This document shows, piece by piece, positions 12,715-24,475 of a stretch of 64,000 nt of DNA (position 1 is the first letter of the stretch; every line of letters begins with the position of its first letter). Below the pieces are notes generated by a model, which worked only from the letters and a program-made list of their open reading frames with translations, had not been told where the DNA came from and ran no database searches. The position numbers and the translations under genes are program-made. Source of the DNA: Diadophis punctatus similis (lineage: Eukaryota; Chordata; Lepidosauria; Squamata; Dipsadidae); the NCBI GenBank assembly GCA_023053685.1, contig JALIGW010000001.1:73510240-73574239 (forward strand). The letters are read 5' to 3'.

Positions 12715-13153
12715 CTTCTAGCCTCAGCTGTCAGCACACTGGCAACTCCTCACTTCAGTACACATGGTCGACTTCCAACTGCAACTGTGCTCAACATTTC
12801 TGTTGCTAAGCAAGACAGTTTTTAAGTAAGCTTTGTCCCATTTTACAATCATTTTTGCTTCAGTTGTTAAGTGAATCACTGCAGTTGTAAAGTTAGTAAC
12901 ATGGTTAGGTAAATCTGGCTTCCCCATTGACTTTGCTTATCAGAAGGTAGTAAAATGTGATCACACGACCCCAGGACACTGCAACCGTCATAAATACTGT
13001 ACATGCCAGTTGCCAAGCTTCTAAATTTTGATCATATTACCACGGGGATGCTGCAATGGCCTAAGTGTGAAAAACGGTCATAGGTCACTTCTTCAGTTCA
13101 CTGTAACTCTGAATGGTCACTAAACAAATGGTTGTAAGTCAAAGACTATCTGT
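12715..13153. mobile_element. TA-flanked MITE family, degraded copy 2
   Basis: It shares ttaagtgaatcactgcagtt, gtaacatggttaggtaaatc and gcttatcagaaggt with the copies at 37017 and 51035, and ends aaagactatctg before ta. The left end is worn away. No coding content. Confidence 0.65.
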
Positions 13154-13745
13154 AGTCTCTGGCCCTTCCTTTCCTCTGAGTAAGGCTTTGCTGCGTGAGG
13201 AACCAACTCTCTTCTCTACCTAGGCAATGAGCTGAGTCCTTGCCAGGCAGCCCAGAAGGGCGAGGTGTTTGTTCATACAGGCTTGATAAAAGAGTATTCC
13301 AGAAGGTGATTTCTCTGTAAGCTTCTCTTTGTGTCCTCCGGGCCCCATTTCTTCACAGGAGTCTTTATGCTTAGCAAGCACTAAAATCTGCAGGAACTCA
13401 TTGTCTGATGCTGTGGCTTACTCACAGGGAGCTGGTGTTTCCCCTTCACCACCAGCAGCCATTCTATAATGCTATTATAAACTAGGTCAGCCATCTAAGC
13501 CCTGTCATCCTTGTGTCCAATAAGTACAGCAAAATGAAGATTCCCCCTAAGAGCTTTCCGAAGTAGTTTGAAAGGCTGTAAAATAAAAATCCTCTTCACC
13601 TAATAGCTTAACCTAACACAAGTATTATACGAGGGTTTCCAATGGCTTGTAGGTGTCTTGAGGAAAAAGTAGAGCAACCACAAAGAATCCTAAGATATAA
13701 TTAAGCGAACGTAGTTAAGGAATTCTGGATATGTTATTTTCTCAC
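13154..13745. other. MTR intron 12, proximal part, nothing recognised
   Basis: About 590 bp with no repeat terminus or coding segment that I can name. Confidence 0.5.
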
Positions 13746-13825
13746 CTGACAGCAGCATGTAGCCTTCAGAGACAGAGGCAGGAGGGATACGAGGTTTGCA
13801 TGCCTTCACTTCTTCAGCTATCTTC
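13746..13825 (-). CDS. MTR: MTR exon 12 (residues 338-364)
   Basis: An 80-bp exon, phase 2 in and phase 1 out, with acceptor taatgcag and donor TCAG/gtgaga. It encodes KIAEEVKACKPRIPPASVSE and GYMLLS, the linker between the homocysteine domain and the pterin domain. The phase fit with exons 11 and 13 and the CKPR.PPA motif support it. Confidence 0.95.
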
Positions 13826-15176
13826 CTGCATTACAAAACAGTAAGTTAAGAGCCCAGGGGCTTTGCAAGAAGGAATGAAATTCTTCCAGAAGACACTAGA
13901 AGCAAATGGGCATCTATCTGTGTTTAATATTCTTTTCCAGTTCTCCTTTCTAAGTGCCATAGTGTTAATCATATGAACAGTGATAGATTACAATCTCATG
14001 TACAGCATCTAATATATTAGTACTGTACGGAAAGCAGGACTCGGCCAGACTAAACAAAGATGAATAAAAAACCAAAGCAAATTATCTAGTCATTTTTGTA
14101 TTCATAAATGGAGCACTGCTTGGGATAGTTTCAGGGGAGGAAATGATCACATGAGACAGAAGTTGTGAACAGCTCAAAGCAACATGCCCTGTTCAAAACA
14201 TCCCTTTTCTCTAATCTATTTTCAGTCTTTACTGTTTTTTGAGGTAAGCTACTGAAACAAATTAACTTTAAAAAATTCATGGAAGGGAAAATGTCCTCAT
14301 TCCTCTCTCTCATTGGAATCCACCTAAAACTGTTGAAAAGATGAGGAAAGAGATTCATCAGGAGGTTACTCCCGGGAAAACAGATCACTTGATATATTGA
14401 TTTAATGAAATTAAATTATTTGAACATCAATCCTGTATCAGATCCCACTTTTGGAAGGGGATTCATTCTGCAAGGGGGGGGGGGACAAAGGTAGCTGAAG
14501 CAATGGGCACATTCCTTCTATTATGTTACCTTGGACTCCAAAATACTGACAACTTATTTATATTTAGGTATAAAAGAAGCAAATGTGGTCTCTTAGTAAC
14601 CAATTACAATACTTGAAGTATTTTTTTTTCATTTAACATTTTGTTAGTTCATCATTAAGAAAGACATACAGAATTTTCAACAAACTGTTGCAACATTTTC
14701 ACCTCTCTTTTCCTAATGAAAAGGAATGCAGATGGATGCAGTTCTTGTCAGTCCACTCTTTCTGCAGCAAATTATAAGCTGTTATGGTCATGAGAAATGA
14801 GTCCAACCTGGGTTTTGGTGTGTGGCATAAGATGTAATCCCATAGCAGGGGTGAGTGAATGGCCTTGGTCATCCCAGAAATTATTATAGCTTTCAGGGAT
14901 ATTGCTCTGCAGAAAACCAGACGTGAGATCCTGTTCATGAGATTGTGCCTCAGGGATTAGATGGAACAGTTATTGCTGTACCGCTCTACTAGGTAGCTGC
15001 TTCCCTATCTGAGCTGCTGGATGTTGTGGGTGGGCTGGCAGTGGAATTTCCCAGGGTTATGTTCTTGCGAGTCTTCAATCTGCCTTTCTTAGGTATGAAA
15101 TTGGAAGCAACATGGGAGTTCATGGCCACCATAGGCCTGGTCAAGTAATTGTGGGCCTGGAATACATGAAGTGTCA
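13826..15176. other. MTR intron 11, left part, nothing firm
   Basis: Intronic DNA with a poly-G run at 14475. ORFs at 14131-14938 on the minus strand are unconserved by eye. Confidence 0.5.
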
Positions 15177-15411
<235 letters not shown>

Positions 15412-15540
15412 GTGTGTGTAGATATGTGTATATCTATATGTATGCATGTATATTTCATATACATAGCCTCAGGGCTATTGTAATGGAGCTGGTTTGTACA
15501 CTTGGAAGTCCTCCTGGACTTATGGTTCCAACAGAGTAAG

Positions 15541-15778
15541 CTAGTGGCAGCTATAGCAATAGCACTTAGACTTATATACCGTTCCATAGTGCTTTACAGC
15601 ACTCTCTGAATGGTTTACAACGTCAGCATTTCCCCCTTCAACAATCTGTGTCCTTCTTTTACCAACCTTGGAAGGATGGAAGGCTGAATCAACCTCGAGC
15701 CCTGTCAGGATCGAACTTCAGCCTGTGGGCAGAGAATGCAATACTGCATTCTAACCACTGTGCCACCATGGCTCTATA
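15541..15778 (-). mobile_element. tRNA-derived SINE (AGCAATAGCACTT-tailed), copy 1
   Basis: Read on the minus strand it has a tRNA-like head with gccatggtggcacagtggtt and a B-box-like gttcgatcc, then ggttgattcagccttccatc and a tail of gcactatggaacggtatata and AGTGCTATTGCT. Copies lie at 43898, 48705, 54893 and 62965, all in this orientation. Confidence 0.8.
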
Positions 15779-15879
15779 GCTATCCTCAGAAGGGTCTTTG
15801 CACAACTTTGTGATATATATCAATTACATCTATTTCTGGACTGGGTGGCCCTTCTCAAAATCATTCATATGTTAAGTCA

Positions 15880-15995
15880 AATCTCAGTTGGATTTCTATA
15901 ATGTACTGTACATGGGCTACTTGGAAGACCATCTAAAACTTGTAGATGGTCCAGAATATGTTGGCACTAGTAGTCAACATGCTCTTTGGAATTCT
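15880..15995 (+). mobile_element. CR1/L2-like LINE coding scrap
   Basis: The plus strand gives LDFYNVLYMGYLEDHLK followed by LVDGPEYVGTSS, a worn version of the DYCNALYLGLP...LQLVQN motif near the C-terminal part of CR1/L2 ORF2. No further frame is preserved. Confidence 0.45.
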
Positions 15996-16134
15996 CCCCC
16001 AGCAAAGTTGGAACAGCCCCATCTCCATTACTTTTTTGCAGAACCAAAAATACCTGGCTTTTCTTCCATGAACTGAACCAGGATGGCAAATGAGCCTGTT
16101 TTGTGATGTATGGTATTTTCATAAATTGTGTGTT

Positions 16135-16405
16135 GCTTATTTATTAGATTTTTTTAATCCCACCTTTACTACTTTATAAGTAACTAAGGTGGTGAACATA
16201 TATAATACTCCTTCCTCCTCTTATTTTCCCCACAACCACCCTGCAAGGTGAATTAGGTTGGAGAGAATGACTGGCCAAAGTCAGTTTTCTGATTTTGTCA
16301 TTTCTCTTTGTATTATGCTTATTTTCTTTCCATTTTTCTTTTGTATGCTACCCAGAGTCACAAATCATGGGGAAAGCCAGTCTTAAAAACCTTTGAAACA
16401 AATAA
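16135..16405 (-). mobile_element. Sauria-type SINE, minus orientation, with AAATA tail
   Basis: The segments taatcccacctttactactt, cccacaaccaccctgcaagg and tgactggccaaagtcag are the reverse complement of a squamate SINE body (compare 46935-47163). A second AAATA tail at 16400 suggests an adjoining fragment. Confidence 0.55.
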
Positions 16406-18007
16406 ATAAATAAATGTGTTTTTCTGCTTTCCCTTTCCAAATTACACTCATTTTAGACCTTCTAAACAAGTTCAGTCCTCATTGATCTGCTCCTTTTTTT
16501 AAAAAAAAAAGTTGAAGTCTTACGCTTTTGTTCATACTGAAATTGCATTGAACATGCTAATACACTTTTCCAGAGATGCCATTAGTTCAATTTCTGTCAA
16601 GATGGAGGAACCAAAAGATTCATTGAAATAAATAGATATCAAATTCTTTATATCGGATTATCTATTCACTGGGAACTCTACCCATTCAGAAACTCAGAAT
16701 ATATAAAAGCATAATTATTCTTAGTTGCAAACCCTCCATTTTTCTTCTCTATCCCAGATGGTTATCTATATTTAATGTGATATTTCTATTCTGTCGCAAG
16801 GCTTTTAAAATTCAGCTCCATCACATTTTATTGTAAGGAGAAGATGACTAAGCTCTTGCTATTACAAATGGAAAAGAGCAAGTCTCCAATTAATTTTATA
16901 CTAGGTTTACAGAAAAAGTTTCACTAAAGTAGGTATAGTTAAACAAATATTTAATTAACTTAATCAGCAGTACTGTTATGCATTGAGGAACCAGCAGATT
17001 CTACAACTGACATACAGCTTCTTTGAAGCCTGTAAAAAATATCTAGCTTAAGCTAACGAGTTAAATTTTTCTGAAGATTGTTGCTATTGAAACTTATCAT
17101 CACAGCCTAAAGTTTCTTTTTCCCCTGACTACTGTACAGTATTTCTTATATTTGACCAGAGATCACAGGAAGGCAACATAACACTCATGGGAATGAAAAT
17201 ACCCATCAATATTTTTCTTAGCAGTCACAAAACTGATTAGATCTAAAGATATTTTATGTTTTAAAAAATCATGGGAACCACTGGTCTACAGAATTGTTTT
17301 CATTTACAAGAATGCTTCTGTTCCATAAATCCCTTGAGACGTAATTAGAACTGGAGGGATGACTAGCGGCATGCAAAACACTTTCAAAATAAATTGAAAT
17401 CAAAATGACCAACTTGGAACTCAAAACAGTTGTTTCACATTTGGAACACGCTATTTCAGTTTATATTTTTTGGGGAATGTTTTGAGATTCAAAAGAGAAA
17501 TATTTCCACAATAATCTCAAGACTCTTTTAAATACAGTTTTTTTCAAAACAATACATTTCTAATATGGAATGAACTATGCACCCTAATAGCTTCAGTTCA
17601 GTTCTTGTTTGAAGGTTTACCTATCTACAAGACAGACAAAGATAATGGCAGACAACAACCTCACAAAATTGCTCTCTAATAACTGGGTGTTTTGAGTCTT
17701 GCTATACCCATCATAGTAGCCATTTTGTGAACAGCCATGGATCCCACCTAAAACATCTTTTAAGATTTCTAAATATGCTCACTTGCTAAATCCCACAAAA
17801 GTACTCCAGAGGGCATGAAGAAATGTCAATGCCTCATAACAAGTCAACATTAGTTGTATAAACACCAAGGACAGATCAACTGATACCTCTATGCATTTTC
17901 GTCTACAACTCTTATAAGTAATGGCTTATAGAAATTGCTAATGATAACTTCTAAACAACACCGGTGTCCCAATCTTGAGATACAAGTCAATAACAAACAC
18001 CCTAGCC
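16406..18007. other. MTR intron 11, right part, nothing recognised
   Basis: About 1.6 kb of AT-rich intronic DNA without coding segments or repeat ends I can name. Confidence 0.5.
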
Positions 18008-18428
18008 CAGTGATGGCGAACCTTTTTTCCCTCGGGTGCCGAAAACGCACGCGCGCGGTCACGTATGTGTGAGTGCTTACATCCATAATTCAATGCCTGG
18101 GGAGGGTGAAAACGGCCCCTCCCGCCCCCGCAGAGGCCCTCTGGAGGCCGGAAATGGCCCATTTCCCGACTTCCGGTGGGCCTGGTAGGCCTGTTTTTCG
18201 CCCTCCCCAAGCTCCAGAGGCTTCCCTGGAGCCTGGGGAGGGCGAAAACACCCCCTCGGAGCCCTCTGGAAACCTAAAATGCCCTCACAGAGCCTCCACA
18301 CGAGCCAAAAATTAGCTGGCCGGCACGCACATGCATGCTGGAGTTGAGCTAGGGCAATGGCTCGCGTGCCAGCAGATATGGCTCCGCGTACCACCTGTGG
18401 CACGCGTGCCATAGGTTCGCCATCACTG
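18008..18428 (-). mobile_element. Non-autonomous hAT, family A copy 2
   Basis: The ends CAGTGATGGCGAACC and GGTTCGCCATCACTG are flanked by an exact CCCTAGCC duplication (18000-18007 and 18429-18436). It lies in the opposite orientation to the copy at 7005: its right end holds the GTGCCACAGG-type segment found at the left end there. No transposase. Confidence 0.92.
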
Positions 18429-18812
18429 CCCTAGCCAAAGAAATGTATCAGTTCCACCAACCACCCACCAGCAGATTCTTCTGTTAAATGTCTCATGAAT
18501 ACGACTTGCAGACGTACACAATAGATATTGTCATGAAGAATTTCACATGAGTTTTGGCCACAGCAACCAGCAAGGCCTTCTTCAAGCCATTTCCAGAGAG
18601 GAAAAGAAAAAAATTAAGCCACCACTCCCATAAACAGTTCACTAGGGATAGGCAAATATCGTTGCAATGTAACAACTACAAAACTATGTGCTTGTTATTT
18701 TTCCACAACTTAAAATGTGTCTATTGATATTAGGGACCCTAAACTGAACCATCATTCATAGCATTATCCTCAAACATAGATAATGTTGCTAGTAATATAT
18801 ACATTAAATTAC

Positions 18813-18880
18813 CGGATATGTGCTGGAGTGGTCCCACAGCAGCCACCAACTATGTTGACCAAACCATCTAAGGCAAGATC
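18813..18880 (-). CDS. MTR: MTR exon 11 (residues 316-337), zinc CC motif
   Basis: A 68-bp exon, phase 0 in and phase 2 out, with acceptor cttctccag and donor CCG/gtaatt. It reads [20 protein letters not shown] and HIR. The paired cysteines of GGCC (about residues 329 and 330) correspond to two of the three zinc ligands that activate homocysteine; the third is in exon 9. The exon is far too short for ORF scans but unmistakable. Confidence 0.97.
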
Positions 18881-19511
18881 CTGGAGAAGAGAAAAAGCAT
18901 TTTTCAGACACAAATGTGTTAAGAGCAGAGTCACATCTGAAGCATGCACAAAGTTTTGCTAGAATTTTTATTTATACATATCCTTGCTAATTACCAACAA
19001 CGCAACGGGAGGCCAATAAGTACAGTACCATTTCTTTTAAAGCCCCACTGAAGGCTTAAATTCCATCTTGGATGAAGATACTTGCATGTAAACCTACTCC
19101 TTATTTTAAATGCCTTACATGTTTGCCTCCAGATAATACTCAGAAACAGCCCACAATATACCACTTAAAGTAAATTGACTGGGTCACATGAAACTCCTAG
19201 AGCACTGATCACTTTCTGAATTGTATGTCACCTAATGATACAACTTACACAATTTCTTTCTGGTCAACACCAGAGTATCTTAAAATTGCAGAACATCTAG
19301 AAATAGGAAAGCAAATTTGCAGATTTATATTTATTTACTTGAGAATAATCCCCACTATTGTCAGTGATATCTGTTGGGGAGAGGGGAAAATATCAAAAAG
19401 TCAAGATGGTAGCTATTACAGCAGTGCAAGGTATATAAAAGGGGCAGGGCTTCAGTTACATGATTTGCATCCACCATCTCGATTTTTTTGATACCATCCC
19501 ATCCCCACATA
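18881..19511. other. MTR intron 10, right-hand gap, nothing recognised
   Basis: Unique-looking intronic DNA between exon 11 and a MITE. The ORF at 19225-19491 carries no known motif. Confidence 0.5.
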
Positions 19512-20141
19512 CCGTATTTTTCGGAGTATAAGATGCACCGGAGTATAAGACGCACCTTAGTTTTTGGGGAGGAAAATAGGGGAAAACAATCTGCCTACCA
19601 GGTATTCATCTGGCTAGCGTCCTTAGTCTGGTCAGCTTCAGCACATTATTTTATCCCCTGGTTAGGACGTTAAAAAACCTTCTTCTGGGAGAATAACAAT
19701 GAAAGAACCTGCAAGCCAGTAAGAGCTGGGAAGATCGTTAGCACCTGGTTAGGGCTAGAAAAAAACTTATTCGGAGCAGCTTCAGCACATTATTTTATCC
19801 CCTGGTTAGGACTTAAAAAAACCTTCTTCTGAGAGAGTAACAATGAAAGAGCCTGCAAGCCGGTAAGAGCTGGGAAGATAGTTAGCACCTGGTTAGGGCT
19901 AGAAAAAAACTTATTCGGAGCAAGTAGAGCAATGAAAAAAAATTCTGCAAAGACTTAGGGCTGGAAAAACATTCTTTGGAGAGAGTAACAATGAAAAAGC
20001 CTGCAAGGTAAGAGCTGGGAAGATCTGTTAGCACCTAGTTAGGGCTGGGAAAAAAAGCTACATTCGAAGTATAAGACGCACCCAAATTTTCAGCCACTTT
20101 TAGGGAGGAAAAAGGTGCGTCTTATACTCCAAAAAATACGG
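19512..20141. mobile_element. TA-flanked MITE with CCGTATTTTTCGGAGTATAAG ends
   Basis: Inverted termini (ccgtatttttcggagtataa; complement of ccgtattttttggagtataa) are flanked by TA (19510-19511 and 20142-20143). The interior carries about two and a half direct repeats with a period near 144 bp, starting at 19637 and 19781, each with ttcagcacattattttatcc. No transposase; a Tc1/mariner-type MITE is inferred from the TA duplication. Confidence 0.8.
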
Positions 20142-20283
20142 TATTTATTATTTGTATGATTACTCATTAAAGATCTCACACAATAATCCTAGGCATGTCT
20201 GCCAGCTCATAATTAACTATTATACTGTTGGGCAGTGTTGAGCTTCAGGGTTTCATAACCATAAGCTAGGCAGAAGATTTCTT

Positions 20284-20317
20284 GACGTTTTGCCAGCAAC
20301 TGAGTCTGGCATCTTCA
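20284..20317 (-). ncRNA. Degenerate hammerhead-ribozyme-like motif
   Basis: On the minus strand TGAAGA is followed by a hairpin GCCAGACTCAGTTGCTGGC, then AAAAC and GTC. In an active hammerhead the segments would be CUGANGA, stem II, GAAAC and GUC. Two core positions differ (A for the leading C, A for the G of GAAAC), so activity is unlikely. Confidence 0.5.
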
Positions 20318-21659
20318 TTTTTCAACAGTAATTTTATTATGTGTTACAATTAAAAAGATGAAAGCTAATACAAACTAAGAACAAGAAAGGAAAAAAGTGC
20401 AAAAGGAAGGAAAAAGAAGAAAAAATAGTAAATATAGAAAGAAATCACTTCCCCTTCATCACAACAAATAAATGTTAGTAACATCACCTTCTCTCAAATT
20501 GCAACAAATTATCTCTTCTTCTCATATCCAATCTCTTAAAAAATATTCAGTCTCTTGGTTCAGACCTAGTCAGCAAAAGTCCATTAAGGGTTACCAGAGA
20601 TCTATTTTAACCTTGATCAAATAAACCAACTTTACATTCTTTTATTTTTAATAATGTTGATTAGTCCCTTTGACTAATATCCTAGATAGAACTTGATTTC
20701 ATTTTTTTTCTTTGTCCCTTCTCAGAAAATTCTTCAAAGATTTAACAGTCTCTTTTGTAAATTCAATGTTGGAAGGTTATCAAATCATTCTTTTGGGTTT
20801 GTCACTTGTATATCCCTTTTAATTATTAAGTCATTAGCCAGTTTCAATGTAGCATCTTTTTTCTATATCATTCTTGTAGCCTGTCTTTTTCAAATCCACT
20901 TTCAGATCAGTCTGTCATTTTTAAATCTACTCTCAGATCAATCTCAAACATTTTAAATGTCAGATTAAATGTCAGATTAGTCTCAGTGTCCAACATTCAA
21001 AGTCCATCTTATCCATTTTTTCTTTTAAGAATTCAAAACAATCACATTTTCCCATGATAAGGATTCTTAGAATTACAAAATCTTATTTCAAATCCATTTG
21101 GACCCTTATTTTGTTTATAACTTTCCAAAATCAATATTCTGATCCCCTTTTGCTGTTTACTTCCCCATTTTTAAAGACATTTAATGTGTATTCAAAACTT
21201 CTTTCACTAAAGATTAAAAGAGACTCACCCAGTGTATAACATTAGTTGTTCTGAAGGTACCTCAAATTTAAAAAGCAGTTAACAAGCAATTTCCAAAAGG
21301 GATCTGAAAATGAAGCATGTGAATTCAGTGTCATTTGGAAAGATGCCAAACTGTGGTTTGGGCAGTCATTTCCTCATCTCCCAAAGCTGCCAGAAGCCAC
21401 TGTTTTGTGATCTCCTCACAAGGAGTAATTATCTGGAGCATTTGTGGGCAATCCCAAGCCCTCTCCTTGTCTAAAGAGGAACTGTGAAGAATCAGTCCAT
21501 TTACTGGCTATTTATTCCGCCAGAGTCATTGTTTCCACTCTCAAAAGAGCTTTCTTCAGTTTGGCATTTCTTCCCCAGAAGTAATTGGCATCTTCAGAGG
21601 CAAAGACTGACTTACTTCTGTCTTTATAGCTAGATTGAGTCTTCCTTAATTGAAACCAT

Positions 21660-22050
21660 AGGAAACACACTGTTTTGCAAAGCTTGGTTACCTGCCCTGG
21701 GCCACAACAAGATCACAGGGTCCACAACCAACAAATCAGAGAAACTTTGCCCACAGCTTCAATCGAAGAAATGGCCAGTTCAAGCCTGCGCAAAAGCAGA
21801 ACCAACCAAAAATCAATTCCCAAAAATGGGCAAATCAGAAAGCTGCCTAGAGGTACACCCAATTAGGATCAGCCACTTAGAGTAAGCAATCAGAACTCAG
21901 CATGAACTAGGAACCAATCAGGAATCAGAAAATGAACAATCAGAAGCTAGAATGAAAAAAGGGCCAATCAGGAACCATTATCACCAAAATAATCAAACCA
22001 AGAATCAATCAGAGACCAGCCCTCACCAACCTGTATCAATTGGAAACTAG
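21660..22050. repeat. Irregular CAATCAG-rich array inside the Penelope-like remnant
   Basis: CCAATCAG or CAATCAG occurs repeatedly at irregular 20-30 bp spacing (for example near 21889, 21916, 21938, 21962 and 22007). It may be a degenerate tandem repeat. CCAAT is also an NF-Y core, but no function is claimed. Confidence 0.45.
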
Positions 22051-22063
22051 CTTGGCTATAGAC

Positions 22064-22181
22064 CAGGGGTCTCCAACCTTGGCAACTTTAAGACTTGTGG
22101 ACTTCAACTCCCAGAATTGGCTGAGGAACTCTGGGAGTTGAAGTCCACAAGTCTTAAAGTTGCTAAAGTTGGAGATTCCTG
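22064..22181. mobile_element. Short hAT MITE, nested in the Penelope-like remnant
   Basis: CAGGGGTCTCCAACC and the complement GGTTGGAGA..CTG-like right end flank 118 bp that is almost one hairpin (gacttgtggacttcaactcc against its complement). The 8-bp duplication CTATAGAC is exact (22056-22063 and 22182-22189). Confidence 0.9.
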
Positions 22182-22500
22182 CTATAGACCGATCACTTCC
22201 TGCTCAGTTGTCTGTGATCTGCTATGCAGACCATCTTGCGACTGAAAATGCCAGCCTCAGTTGCCAGTTCAGTTCAGTTCAGGAAATCTGGTGTCTAGAA
22301 CACACTCACTAAACCCTGAAACCCAACACTGTCCAACAGATGCTCACCGTGAAAGCTTTTACCATTAACCTATTATACTATTGAACTCTGTAAGCACATA
22401 GCTTACACTAAGCTGGTGGGTTGTTTTAAGAAACCTTACCAACTAACATACAAATCATTTTTCTCTATAACAAAAAAAAATCTCACAAGAAAATACTTAC

Positions 22501-22562
22501 TTTAATGTGCTTGCCAGTCACTTGAGGTGTTTCATCATAACCACCAAAGGTGTTAGGAAGAC
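22501..22562 (-). CDS. MTR: MTR exon 10 (residues 295-315)
   Basis: A 62-bp exon, phase 1 in and phase 0 out, acceptor atttttcag and donor AAA/gtaagt. It encodes LPNTFGGYDETPQVTGKHIK, following the split Gly of PNAG. NAGLPNTFG.YDETP is conserved in the homocysteine domain. Confidence 0.97.
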
Positions 22563-22683
22563 CTGAAAAATATATTCAATTCTATAAATCTTTCACATTT
22601 ATAAATGGAAAGAAAAATGTCTTGACTGCAGTCAATAACACTATAACATTTTGAACAAAAAGCCTGTAAACATTTGAATTATC

Positions 22684-22990
22684 CAGTGGCGGGCTGCAGC
22701 TGGTTTAACAACCAGTTCAGTGATCGCACACCTTGTGCGCGCTTTGCACTTCACGCACCTAATATGCTTGCGCGCAGCATTCAAAATACACCAATTTGAA
22801 GCTCAGCTGCTTACCTTCTAAGGCAGCCCCGGTAAGTAGAACAGCGGAGGCACAGAAATCAGCTGTACCACACGAATTAGCTGAGCCAGAAAGGAAATAT
22901 AGGACAGGATAGCGCAGAGGCGGGTGGAGGGACCAGCTGATCGTCGGAACTACCGGTCGGTTTGCCCAAACCGGCAGCAGCCCACCACTG
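22684..22990. mobile_element. Non-autonomous hAT (CAGTGGCGGGCTGC family)
   Basis: CAGTGGCGGGCTGCAGC and the complement GCAGCCCACCACTG are flanked by an exact GAATTATC duplication (22676-22683 and 22991-22998). Both ends hold ACCAGTT/CCGGT motifs. The ORF across it (22759-23106) runs out of the element and is chance. Confidence 0.88.
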
Positions 22991-23526
22991 GAATTATCTG
23001 AAGGCAACTCTCTTACTGAAGTTTTTGCTTCACAGTAAAGTAAGAGCAAACTTAGCACAAGTTGGCAAAGCAAAAAACATTTTTTTTTGTAAAGGAAACA
23101 ATTCAATTTGTCAACAGTTTATTCACAATTTTATCTCAAAGAAAAACATTTGACCACAAATCTAAAATTGGAAGTCTCTGCATACCACATTTAAGATTTG
23201 AAGCCTCTAACACTCTGATTTCATTTAAGTATGCCCATTTTGGCATAGACTAAAGTTACTTAATTATAATGGTCACTGCTTATCTGTCACATGGTACAAC
23301 ACCAAACAATGAAACATTTGTTTAAAAAAAAACAAGCACCTAACGAAGTCCATTCACCCCAGATTTTATAAATGGTTCACGTCTGACAGGTTGACAAGCT
23401 ATTCAGCATAGTAATTCATTTTAATGCTGATAATGGCACCTGCACAAGATATATGTATCATGCTTTCGTAACATCTATTGTTTCAATTGTTGTGAAAGGG
23501 CTGAATTCACATAGATCTATGCATAC

Positions 23527-23627
23527 CTGCATTGGGATAACAAATGATGTAAGTAGTTGTACACTTTCCTATTGCTTCAATGAAAGGTCTCATTTCGACT
23601 GCCCCCAAAGCACAGTTTAATCCAATG
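23527..23627 (-). CDS. MTR: MTR exon 9 (residues 261-294), first zinc cysteine
   Basis: A 101-bp exon, phase 2 in and phase 1 out, acceptor tatttgcag and donor GCAG/gtatgc. It reads [20 protein letters not shown] and [13 protein letters not shown]. The cysteine of GLNCALG (about residue 266, equivalent to human Cys260) is the first zinc ligand. Confidence 0.97.
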
Positions 23628-24276
23628 CTGCAAATACAAAAGAGAATCCAACAAAACCAAGTTTGTTTTAATCACAGAACCATACATTTGGAAGTAGTCG
23701 TTTAGGAAAATGTGACCAACTCCTTGCCTATGCAGAAATCCAGTTTAAAGCATTCCTAACAGATGATTGTTTGGAACTCATCCAGCAAAGGGGCACTTAC
23801 TCATTATCATTTAAGTATGTCATGATCAAATTACTCTTCAGGCATAAATGTGGTAAACCATCAATTTTCTACGGGAATGGGATCTAGATGTAGAAGTAGA
23901 AATACATAGTATGGTATGTAAAAAGCATTGTGATGGACTAAAACCACTGTCACCTAATTCAAGTATCCAGATGAGATTTACATAAATGGAATATTTTGGG
24001 ATCAGATGGAATTTTGGAGTATCCAAATATTTCGATAAATTGTTGCAGCAACCTCGTTGCTTTATTATTTACTTTATAGGAATCTATTTAATTATTTCTA
24101 CAAACAACTTTGAGCGCCTTTCAGAAAAGGAGAGATATAAAAATCACATACAGTGGGAGATAATACAAATGCCACTACTTCTGCAGATAGTAGATTAAGC
24201 TCTTTTAGCAAAAAGATCAATTTTAAATAGGGGACGTTCTGAAAATAACAGATCTTCAAGCAGTGTAAACTCTACC
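23628..24276. other. MTR intron 8, left gap, nothing recognised
   Basis: Intronic DNA upstream of exon 9 on the transcribed strand. ORFs at 23838-24198 look random. Confidence 0.5.
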
Positions 24277-24327
24277 ATTAATTAATTAATTAATTAATTA
24301 ATTAATTAATTAATTAATTAATTAATT
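24277..24327. repeat. (ATTA)n microsatellite
   Basis: About twelve ATTA/TTAA units, the reverse of an AAT-rich tail; it may mark the end of a lost repeat. Confidence 0.9.
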
Positions 24328-24340
24328 TACATAAAAGCTA

Positions 24341-24475
24341 AAACCTTCCCTCACAATCAGGAGGTTGTGAGTTCGATCCTAGGTAGAGACAGATATGCTT
24401 GGGCAGGGGGTTGGACTAGATGCCTGCAAGGTCCCTTCCAACTCTGTTAATCTGTTAAATTGTTTATATCAAATT
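24341..24475 (+). mobile_element. tRNA-derived SINE with CR1-like tail
   Basis: A B-box-like gagttcgatcctaggtagag is followed by ggttggactagatgcctgca and aaggtcccttccaact, the CR1 3' end. A tRNA head joined to a CR1 tail implies a SINE mobilised by CR1 machinery. Confidence 0.65.

Larger units (their letters stand above)
20226..22335. mobile_element. Penelope-like element remnant with inverted ends
   Basis: The left end (20226-20320) and the reverse complement of the right end (22235-22335) match over about 95 bp: both carry CAGTGTTG, TTCAGGGTTT, AGATTTC and GCAACTGAG.CTGGCAT. The left copy on the minus strand looks like a degraded hammerhead core (see that entry). Near-repeats of ttaactattatact at 20212 and 22366 may be a target duplication. 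No reverse transcriptase was seen; the Penelope assignment rests on the hammerhead-like termini. Confidence 0.45.
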
